Shown here in pieces: positions 1-6,022 of a stretch of 22,136 nucleotides of DNA. Below the pieces are notes generated by a model. That model was not told where the DNA came from and did not search any database. It saw nothing but the letters and a program-made list of their open reading frames with translations. A program made the position numbers and the translations under genes. Source of the DNA: an uncultured Alphaproteobacteria bacterium (GTDB lineage: Bacteria > Pseudomonadota > Alphaproteobacteria > RF32 > CAG-239); contig CAJGCO010000022.1 in assembly GCA_904501925.1 (NCBI GenBank), positions 1-22,136 on the forward strand. The letters are read 5' to 3'. Numbering within the stretch: the stretch's first letter is position 1; every line of letters starts with the position of its first letter.

Positions 1-1128
1 ATATATACATAAATTCTGACCACCAGAATATATATCTCCCACATATACTACCAGTTTTTTCTTATCAGGACTTAAACTTGCATTATAAATAAATTCACCA
101 TCTGGATTTTCTGGTAATTCAAAACTACTTGCAACTTCTCTAAATTGTTTTAATTCTTTATCAAATTCTAGAATATAAACATTATCTCTTGTACCGATAA
201 TTAAACAATTATTACGTTGATCCATATTCCAAATTGTATACTTTTTATCTAAATATTGTATCAATATATCGTCTTGAGTTAATTCAACAAGTGGTACTTT
301 TTCACCAACTCTATATGCAGAATAGTTATAATTAGTTTTACCCAATGCACTTGTGCCAGATGTCGATGCACAATTATTAGTAATATTAGGACACATTATC
401 ACATAATCACCTATTTCTAATCCAGTACAACCAACACATTTCATATTATCTGGTAAAATTGCTGATGATTGAGTAATACCTGTTTGAGATAAACCGTCTT
501 CTGATATTTGATATAAAATAAAATTCTTATAACTACTATAAACACATCTCAATAAATATTTTCTTGTATCATAATCTACACAATAAACATATATTCCATA
601 TGCCCCAGTTAAATTCTTATCATTACAATACACACCACCAGAAGAATTATTTAAATGCCTCCAACTCCAATCATTTTCATTAAATTTACCAATATATCCA
701 CCATCTCCAGGAGTTACTTGTGTTATTGTGCAATTTTCATCTATTGTTTTAGTTGCATATTCATAATCTGCACCAGCACTATAAAACATTCCCACTTCTG
801 GAATATATTTGAAGTAGTTTTGTGCAGCAGATAAAGTATTTATATTATATCTATTCCAAGTATTACCATCAAAAATATATTTAAATGAAGTTGTAGCATC
901 ATTAGTTGGAATCATAAATCTATCATTATCAAACCAAACAGGTCTAACATAACTTCTTCCTGCTGTTATTTGTTCAATATTAAATTCACCTTCTTTTGTT
1001 GCATTACTTCTAAAATCAACTAAAACCTTATCCCCTTTTTGATAATCCTTACCACTATTATTAACAGCAAAGATTTTATCTCCACCACCAGTTTTAGAAT
1101 TCAACGCATTAGTTATTCCTATTGTCAT
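1..1128 (-). CDS. Partial beta-rich protein of unknown function (3' end outside window)
   Basis: I read an open frame of 376 codons without a stop, running off the left edge. The start is an ATG at 1128, preceded by an AAAGG ribosome-binding site 7 bases upstream. There is no signal peptide or membrane segment. The N-terminus (MTIGITNALN) is followed by a short stretch with KGDKVLVDF at about residue 35. The rest is rich in aromatic, Gly and Asn residues, with recurring short strands. Near residue 350, NASLSPDKKKLVVYVG looks like one blade of a WD40 or PQQ-like propeller. A KGDKV-type opening also occurs in some phage decoration and tail proteins, so a phage-derived or surface structural protein is possible. 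I do not recognise a family. It lies 77 bases after lolA with a terminator in between, so it may have its own expression. Confidence 0.8.
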   Translation of the reverse strand, partial: MTIGITNALNSKTGGGDKIFAVNNSGKDYQKGDKVLVDFRSNATKEGEFNIEQITAGRSYVRPVWFDNDRFMIPTNDATTSFKYIFDGNTWNRYNINTLSAAQNYFKYIPEVGMFYSAGADYEYATKTIDENCTITQVTPGDGGYIGKFNENDWSWRHLNNSSGGVYCNDKNLTGAYGIYVYCVDYDTRKYLLRCVYSSYKNFILYQISEDGLSQTGITQSSAILPDNMKCVGCTGLEIGDYVIMCPNITNNCASTSGTSALGKTNYNYSAYRVGEKVPLVELTQDDILIQYLDKKYTIWNMDQRNNCLIIGTRDNVYILEFDKELKQFREVASSFELPENPDGEFIYNASLSPDKKKLVVYVGDIYSGGQNLCIY

Positions 1129-1140
1129 ACTCTAACCTTT

Positions 1141-1179
1141 CAAAAACAAAAAAGCACACAATGTTTCCATTGCATGCTT
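1141..1179 (-). terminator. Rho-independent terminator after lolA
   Basis: On the minus strand, AAGCA and CAATG pair with CATTG and TGCTT around a four-base loop, with a 2x2 internal loop, followed by TTTTTTGTTTTTG. It ends 13 bases before the start codon of the next gene, overlapping that gene's leader. Confidence 0.7.
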
Positions 1180-1205
1180 ACCAAAACTAAAATACTAAAA
1201 TAAAA

Positions 1206-1844
1206 TTATCTACGACGATACTTATCTTTACTTTCTTCTTTCTTTGTAAACTCAAACAAATTACCATCAAGTTTACTATCCACAACAACATCATATAAAG
1301 ATAAAGATACTTCCATCGCTTGAGGTGTAACAACTTTCCATTGTCTTAATGCAAACGGATTATTTGTAAAAAGCAATGTAAAAGGTCCCAATTCACTAGC
1401 TTTAGAATACTCTAAACTAACTCTAGTAACTCCCGGATCTTTATAAAAATCAGTTACACTTAAATCTTTACCATTAATATCAACTTCAGAAGCCAAAATC
1501 AAAGCCGCAGGAACATCTTCATAATCAATATTTGTAACCTGATCCAACTCCTTATCATAATACACAATATAATCACCATTTCCAACAATTAAAATATTAG
1601 ATGGTGCATTATATTCCATTCTAATCTTATTTGGCTTCTCAATGTATAATTTACCTTCAACCTTCTCCCCATTACTAGCAATCTGTACAAAATTAGCTTC
1701 CAAACTCTTCAAAGAGTTCAAATAAGTTTCAACCTGATTAATATCATCATCATTTTCTTTAGCTTCTACATCATACACATACAAAACATTTACAAGCATC
1801 AAAGAAAACAATAAAACAGCTATTTTACTAGTAAAAATCTTCAT
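1206..1844 (-). CDS. lolA: Outer-membrane lipoprotein carrier protein LolA
   Basis: This is the periplasmic chaperone that takes lipoproteins from the LolCDE transporter and delivers them to the outer membrane. The 212-residue length is normal for the family. The N-terminus is a Sec signal peptide: K2 and K7, a hydrophobic core at about residues 8-22, and probable cleavage after VEA28. The mature part starts with the typical LolA helix (YLNSLKSLEANFVQ, residues 41-54). It continues with the family pattern of GKLYIEKPNKIRMEY (64-78), LIVGNGDYIVYYD (85-97) and a central hydrophobic strand region that forms the lipid-binding barrel. The ATG at 1844 has a GAGG ribosome-binding site. LolB is usually absent from alphaproteobacteria, so LolA may be the only soluble carrier here (general knowledge, not seen in the window). 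It has its own promoter at 1876-1904 and a terminator just after the stop. Confidence 0.92.
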   Translation of the reverse strand: MKIFTSKIAVLLFSLMLVNVLYVYDVEAKENDDDINQVETYLNSLKSLEANFVQIASNGEKVEGKLYIEKPNKIRMEYNAPSNILIVGNGDYIVYYDKELDQVTNIDYEDVPAALILASEVDINGKDLSVTDFYKDPGVTRVSLEYSKASELGPFTLLFTNNPFALRQWKVVTPQAMEVSLSLYDVVVDSKLDGNLFEFTKKEESKDKYRRR

Positions 1845-1875
1845 CTAACACCTCAATCTTGAAATAGACCTTACA

Positions 1876-1904
1876 AATCTAATCCCTATCATAATAACTT
1901 TCAA
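1876..1904 (-). promoter_or_regulatory. Sigma70-like promoter of lolA
   Basis: On the minus strand, TTGAAA (1899-1904) and TAGATT (1876-1881) are separated by 17 bases. The transcript would start about 25 bases before the lolA start codon. A perfect 10-base inverted repeat (AATCTTGAAA at 1855-1864 and its complement at 1899-1908) flanks the promoter. The right arm covers the -35 box. Confidence 0.6.
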
Positions 1905-1943
1905 GATTTTTACAATTTTTCTCCACATATAGGTAAAAGCCAT

Positions 1944-1969
1944 AAAAAAGACGCTTTGTAAACAAAGCG
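1944..1969 (-). terminator. Minus-strand terminator upstream of lolA
   Basis: On the minus strand a 7-bp stem (CGCTTTG with CAAAGCG, four-base loop) is followed by a U-tract of six. No annotated gene lies directly upstream on this strand; the nearest gene to the right runs the other way. It therefore either ends a small transcript that starts near 2015 or acts as an attenuator ahead of lolA. Confidence 0.6.
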
Positions 1970-2016
1970 CCGAAATGACATCAATAAAGATATCCACCTA
2001 CTCCACCACGATACAT
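1944..2016 (-). ncRNA. Candidate small RNA or leader with an 11-codon frame
   Basis: A promoter (TTGACA at 2043-2048, TACTAA at 2020-2025, 17-base spacer) and a terminator (1944-1969) bracket about 70 bases with no normal gene. The predicted start of transcription falls on or next to an ATG at 2014-2016 that opens an 11-residue frame, MYRGGVGGYLY, with its stop at 1981-1983. No ribosome-binding site precedes it, so it would be leaderless. The frame is Gly-rich and GC-richer than its surroundings. It could be a small RNA, a leader peptide with attenuation ahead of lolA, or chance. The -10 box is weak. Confidence 0.3.
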
Positions 2017-2019
2017 AAA

Positions 2020-2048
2020 TTAGTAACACCACGTGACACTAATGTCAA
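2020..2048 (-). promoter_or_regulatory. Candidate promoter with embedded palindrome
   Basis: The -35 box is a perfect TTGACA (2043-2048). After a 17-base spacer comes a weak -10, TACTAA (2020-2025). The spacer and -10 contain an imperfect palindrome (TTAGT at 2020-2024, CACGTG core, ACTAA at 2038-2042) that could be an operator. The rest of the divergent interval, 2049-2164, is AT-rich and shows no convincing plus-strand promoter for the next gene. Confidence 0.35.
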
Positions 2049-2164
2049 TACATTTAGAAAAAAACATTAAAAAAAATATTTACCTATTTTCAATATGTTA
2101 GATAAATTGTGTATATTTTATTACTTTCATTGACTATAAAACACACAAGATTTAGCATATTTAT

Positions 2165-3766
2165 ATGATGAATTTATATAAAAATATGCTCAATTTTGAC
2201 ATAATCGCTACCACAAAGCGATTCCTCAAGTCTACAGACTCCTGTTTTTGGCTCTCATCAGTTATTTCATTCATAATATTAAACATTATATTTTTATATC
2301 ATGGAACACATTTTTTATTTGGCGACCATGATTGGCAATACCTAAAACACGGCATACCTATAAATTCTGGATTATTTGAAGGTCGTTTCTCCCAATTCAT
2401 ACCAATAAATTTAATATCTAACGGAAAAATTCTCCCCATAATAAATAATTTATTTGGAATACTCGGTTTTTCATTAGGCATATCTCTTCTAGCCAGATAC
2501 TGGAAAATACCTCACACAAAAACATACTACATCACATTTTGTTTATTTACTGCAATCACACCATATCTTTTATCGTTTATGTATTTTGCATTTATTGTAA
2601 TTCCCTGCCTTAGTTGGAACCTAATTGTAATCTCTGCACTTATATTATCTGAAAAAGAAAAAACATTTTCCTTAAAATACACCATTTCATCATCTATTCT
2701 TTTTACATTTGCTCTAGGTGGATACCCTGCAATAGTTAATTTATTTTCCGTAGCGCTTTGTACTCGCTTATTAATTGCTACAATGTATGAAAAAACTAAT
2801 ATCAAAACATTATACATAAATTATCGCTATAGCATTATAAATTTCATCTTAGGTGCTATTATCTACAAACTCATCCTTATATATTTCACATCAACAGGAG
2901 ATATTAACCCAAACTATTATAATTTACAAATTATTCCATTTAATCAATGGGACGAAAAATTTGTTTTAATTACAAAAGATATATTCAAACAATTTTTTGT
3001 AACTCTTCCCTTTATAACTAAAACTTATAAAATTTCCACCTTTATCATAACAACACTTGCTTTATTACAAATAATATATTCTATAATAACAAAAAAAGCC
3101 CCCAAAATAACCTTATTATTTATTATTGCTTTATTTTATGCAAGCATGATAACCCTATTTCTATCCCCCTCAATAGCAGAAACCGAGTTTTCCCCCCGCA
3201 TTGATTTCTTTGGACTACTATATATATATTCAGCAATGCTTACAATTATTTTGAAAAGTAAAACAACATTTTTAAAAAATATATCATTAGTTATCTCAAT
3301 TATAACCATATATTTTAGCACAACCAACCTCTTTGAAGCTCAAAAAGTATGGCATTTAGGTTACATAAATGAACTAAACTTATATAAAAGAATTCTAAAG
3401 CGCCATGAAACATCTTCAAACTTTTATTTATATTCCCATAATTATATCATAATTCAAGCAGGCTCTCCCTCTTTTAGAAGCAAATACTATACCACTCCTT
3501 ACTCACATAATAGTGATGATTTGCTAAGTATTTCTTATGTTCCAGGCATGAATTCTGGCGTAATGTGGAATTATCTTGCTCAATACGAATACGCAAATAC
3601 AACATCTTACGTATACAACTTCATCCCAGATAACAACTTTATTAACTTCATAAAAACTGCCAATGTTTGGCCTGCCGAAAACTCAACTTACGTATCCCCT
3701 TCATGGATTGCAACAATTCTTGATAAAAAAAATTTAAAAGACCTCCAAAAACATTATATCAAATAA
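2165..3766 (+). CDS. GtrII-like polytopic glucosyltransferase
   Basis: This is a predicted inner-membrane protein of 533 residues with about ten hydrophobic segments. A first membrane helix (about residues 28-46) is followed by a periplasmic loop containing GDHDW (53-57) and FEGRF (71-75). This acidic motif followed by a GR motif after helix 1 is typical of the GtrII family, GT-C-type enzymes that move glucose from a polyprenyl-phosphate carrier onto O-antigen or related surface glycans. The last 130 or so residues are a soluble domain rich in Tyr and Ser. Family assignment rests on topology and these motifs. The sugar and acceptor cannot be told. The start has two adjacent ATGs (2165 and 2168) and no clear ribosome-binding site. 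No GtrA or GtrB homologue is adjacent, unlike classical gtr operons. Confidence 0.6.
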   Translation: MMNLYKNMLNFDIIATTKRFLKSTDSCFWLSSVISFIILNIIFLYHGTHFLFGDHDWQYLKHGIPINSGLFEGRFSQFIPINLISNGKILPIINNLFGILGFSLGISLLARYWKIPHTKTYYITFCLFTAITPYLLSFMYFAFIVIPCLSWNLIVISALILSEKEKTFSLKYTISSSILFTFALGGYPAIVNLFSVALCTRLLIATMYEKTNIKTLYINYRYSIINFILGAIIYKLILIYFTSTGDINPNYYNLQIIPFNQWDEKFVLITKDIFKQFFVTLPFITKTYKISTFIITTLALLQIIYSIITKKAPKITLLFIIALFYASMITLFLSPSIAETEFSPRIDFFGLLYIYSAMLTIILKSKTTFLKNISLVISIITIYFSTTNLFEAQKVWHLGYINELNLYKRILKRHETSSNFYLYSHNYIIIQAGSPSFRSKYYTTPYSHNSDDLLSISYVPGMNSGVMWNYLAQYEYANTTSYVYNFIPDNNFINFIKTANVWPAENSTYVSPSWIATILDKKNLKDLQKHYIK

Positions 3767-3960
3767 TGTCTATTCCAATCCCCCTATATTCTATAGAGTT
3801 CTATTTTAGTCGTCCAAATAACAATCATAAACATAAATTTTTATCAAAAAAGAAATACCTATTTAGCTATCAAATATTTTTTACTTGCAAATATAAAAAA
3901 ATACATTATCAACTATATGCTTTATTTATTTTTTTGTATTTATTAACTTTAAAATGTATT

Positions 3961-4221
3961 ATGGAAAACAAATTAAAATTTTCATTTAAGGTCAAAAAAG
4001 CTAGAGAGATTAAAAATTGTGGCATTCAAGTAACTGGCGAAATAGAACACGGCCACATACTATCTGGAGATATCGTAAACGTTATTGAAAATAACAAAAC
4101 ATCAACAGCAGAATGCATTAGTATTGAATTTCCCCAATTTTCAAGAAATGATATTACCTTACTTCTTCGAGGCATCACACAACTAAACCCTCAAAACAAT
4201 GTAAGAATAATAATTCCGTAA
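3961..4221 (+). CDS. Stand-alone EF-Tu domain-2-like small protein
   Basis: This 86-residue protein reads like domain 2 of translational GTPases and little else. FSFKVKKAREIKNCGIQVTG (8-26), GEIEHGHILSGDIVNVI (26-42) and DITLLLRGI (64-72) follow the EF-Tu pattern of a strand, VTG, an E.G.I..GD.V strand, and the late LLRGI strand. It lacks the G-domain P-loop and NKxD motifs and also domain 3. The frame is open further upstream to an ATG at 3766 that overlaps the stop of the preceding gene. Those extra 65 residues are low-complexity Lys, Phe and Tyr sequence, and the recognisable domain begins just after the ATG at 3961, so I chose that start. No ribosome-binding site is visible. A strong hairpin terminator follows 22 bases after the stop. 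Role unknown; binding to RNA or a ribosome-associated partner is a guess. Confidence 0.65.
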   Translation: MENKLKFSFKVKKAREIKNCGIQVTGEIEHGHILSGDIVNVIENNKTSTAECISIEFPQFSRNDITLLLRGITQLNPQNNVRIIIP

Positions 4222-4243
4222 TCTCTTGGATTTCCTTAAAATC

Positions 4244-4286
4244 AAAACAGCTTGATACATACAATAGTATCAAGCTGTTTTAGTTT
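4244..4286. terminator. Bidirectional terminator, 15-bp perfect stem
   Basis: The arms at 4244-4258 and 4267-4281 are exact complements around an 8-base loop. U-rich tails occur on both strands (TTTTAGTTT on plus, TTTTGATTTT on minus). It serves the EF-Tu-like gene on the plus strand and the small peptide gene on the minus strand. Confidence 0.8.
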
Positions 4287-4301
4287 AGTAGCACTTATAA
4301 A

Positions 4302-4451
4302 TCAAGGATTATAAGGTTGTCTCTCTTCCCATTCTCTAACAGGATTCTCAAATTCATCATGCGAGCTAGAATTACTTCCTTCATTACTAGTCGCACATGC
4401 AATACCTATAGCACTAGCCCAGGCACCTGCAATAAAAAGAACAGTAAACAT
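4302..4451 (-). CDS. Possible 49-residue membrane peptide or lipoprotein
   Basis: The frame is MFTVLFIAGAWASAIGIACA followed by a Ser/Asn/Glu-rich hydrophilic tail ending in RQPYNP. The first 19 residues are hydrophobic, then there is a Cys at position 19, a layout like a short lipoprotein. However, the -3 residue is Gly and there is no positive charge at the N-terminus, so the lipobox is poor. The frame stays open and hydrophobic for 11 codons upstream of the ATG without another start. No ribosome-binding site is visible; a TTGACT-like -35 lies at 4520-4525. It ends just before the shared terminator at 4244-4286, which supports it as a real transcript end. I do not recognise the product. Confidence 0.4.
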   Translation of the reverse strand: MFTVLFIAGAWASAIGIACATSNEGSNSSSHDEFENPVREWEERQPYNP

Positions 4452-4552
4452 AAAAACAAAATTTAATAGTACAACATAATAGGCTTATTTCATCCTTAAA
4501 TTACAAAAAAATCACCTAAAGTCAATATATTTAACCAATTTATAACAACATA

Positions 4553-4580
4553 AAAATCCCCAACACGGGGATTTTATTTT
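4553..4580. terminator. Hairpin terminator after the ankyrin remnant
   Basis: AAAATCCCC (4553-4561) pairs perfectly with GGGGATTTT (4567-4575) around AACAC. U-tracts lie on both sides: TTTTTATG on minus and TTTTATTTTT on plus. It would close the minus-strand ankyrin transcripts. Confidence 0.7.
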
Positions 4581-4601
4581 TCAGTAAAACAAAAAAAACA
4601 A

Positions 4602-4727
4602 CTATTTTACATATTGATAATTATTCATCAATAAAAGATTGACCTCCACTTCTTTAATACGATTAGTAACCTTATTAGCATCAGCTCCTGCTTCAAGTAA
4701 TCTATCTGCAAGATCAAAGTAAGCAAA
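4602..4727 (-). pseudogene. C-terminal remnant of a decayed ankyrin-repeat gene
   Basis: Between an in-frame TAG (4728-4730) and the stop at 4602-4604 there are 41 codons. They include DLADRLLEAGADANKVTNR, the second helix and turn of an ankyrin repeat, then a short tail ending in NNYQYVK. There is no start codon at a sensible place and nothing ankyrin-like upstream of the TAG. Its tail is unlike the KDRER tail of the two intact neighbours, so it comes from a different ankyrin gene. It sits directly downstream of the 355-residue ankyrin gene. Confidence 0.6.
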
Positions 4728-4764
4728 CTAAAGATTTTTTTTCAAAATCACGATATAATACATC

Positions 4765-5832
4765 CTACCTTTCCCTATCTTTGATAATCACATTTTCCGT
4801 TGTCTTTTCATTTCTTTCCTTAACTGCTTTCATTATTACTTTTTTCATTTCATCACTAAATGTTAACATCATTACTGTTTCTCCATCTTTATTTTTAGCA
4901 TTAACATCAGCACCACTTTTTATCAATACTTCTACAATTTCTTTATGGCCATCATCAGCTGCTATCATCAACGCTGTGGTACCATACTTATTTTTAGCAT
5001 TAACATCAGCCCCTTTTTCAATTAATAACTCTACGACTTCTTTTTGACCATTGAGAGCAGCTATCATCAACGCTGTTGTATCACAATCATAATCATTTTC
5101 AGCATTAACATCTACCCCACATTTTATCAATAACTCAACAACATCTTTTTGTCCCGTTTGAACAGCCCTTATCAACGCTGTTACATCATCTCTATCTTTT
5201 TCATTAACATCAGCCCCACTTTTTACCAATAATTCTACAATTTCTTTATCCCCTTTTCCAGAAGCAATTATCAACGCTGTTTCTCCATCTTTATTTTTAG
5301 CATTAACATCAGCACCACTTTTTATCAATAATTCAACAACTTCTTTATGCCCCTTTTCAGCTGCCCACATCAACGCTGTTCCTTCACCAAAATAGTCTTT
5401 AGCATTAACATCAGCCCCACCATTTATCAATAACTCAACAATATCTTTATTACCAATTATAGAAGCCGTCATCAACACTGTTCCATCACGCGCCCCATCA
5501 CTAGCATTAACATCAGCACCACTTTTTATCAATAACTCTACAATTTCTTTATGTTCTTCTTTAATTGCTAACTCCAGTACAGATTCAGAAAATCCAAAAT
5601 CATAATCATTTTCAGCATTAACATCTACCCCACATTTTATCAATAACTCAACAACATCTTTATGCCCCTTTTTAACAGCCCTTGTCAACGCTGTTACACC
5701 ATCTCTATCTTTTTCATTAACATCATCACCTTGTTCAACCAAAGCTTCAACAATTTTTAATTTAATATTTTTAGGCATCTCTTCATTGTTAGCTACTTCT
5801 AATAAATAATCTTCAAGCACAAATTCACTCAT
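4765..5832 (-). CDS. Ankyrin-repeat protein (355 aa)
   Basis: The protein is a half-repeat N-cap (about residues 20-40) followed by roughly nine ankyrin repeats of about 33 residues (TALM.A...GHKEVVELLIKSGADVNAK). A 31-residue charged C-terminal tail ends in NVIIKDRER. There is no signal peptide or membrane helix. Ankyrin repeats bind other proteins, so it is either a cytoplasmic scaffold or an effector exported by a C-terminal signal; the basic tail is compatible with the latter but not proof. Residues 39-78 and 209-249 are near-copies (VNEKDRD...VELLIKCGVDVNAENDYD), an internal two-repeat duplication. The ATG at 5832 follows a GAGG site and a consensus promoter. The gene is paralogous to the next gene upstream, including promoter and 3' flank. 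Confidence 0.9.
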   Translation of the reverse strand: MSEFVLEDYLLEVANNEEMPKNIKLKIVEALVEQGDDVNEKDRDGVTALTRAVKKGHKDVVELLIKCGVDVNAENDYDFGFSESVLELAIKEEHKEIVELLIKSGADVNASDGARDGTVLMTASIIGNKDIVELLINGGADVNAKDYFGEGTALMWAAEKGHKEVVELLIKSGADVNAKNKDGETALIIASGKGDKEIVELLVKSGADVNEKDRDDVTALIRAVQTGQKDVVELLIKCGVDVNAENDYDCDTTALMIAALNGQKEVVELLIEKGADVNAKNKYGTTALMIAADDGHKEIVEVLIKSGADVNAKNKDGETVMMLTFSDEMKKVIMKAVKERNEKTTENVIIKDRER

Positions 5833-5875
5833 AATTTCCTCACTCTCATTTACAAAATATAATTAAATATAATTT

Positions 5876-5904
5876 ATTATACCTCAAAAATTAGCTTATT
5901 TCAA
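5876..5904 (-). promoter_or_regulatory. Consensus promoter of the 355-aa ankyrin gene
   Basis: TTGAAA (5899-5904), a 17-base spacer and TATAAT (5876-5881) on the minus strand. The stretch CTAATTTTTGAGGTATAAT is identical to that before the other tandem ankyrin gene. The remainder of 5833-6022 shows no other clear element. Confidence 0.8.
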
Positions 5905-6022
5905 TATTTTTTGTTAAAAACATCCTCTAACATACACCATCTCTTCTTAAAAATCCCAGTTCATTTCGTGAATTTTAAGCTACTTTCAACATTTTTTTCA
6001 AAATTAAAATATGATTTACATC

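Noticed and set aside
2299..3327. Minus-strand frames inside the GtrII-like gene
   Set aside because: They are shadows of a long plus-strand membrane protein, with no ribosome-binding sites and no domain features.
3766..3960. N-terminal extension of the EF-Tu-like gene to an ATG overlapping the preceding stop
   Set aside because: The extra 65 residues are low-complexity Lys/Phe/Tyr sequence without relation to the domain, and the fold starts right after the later ATG.
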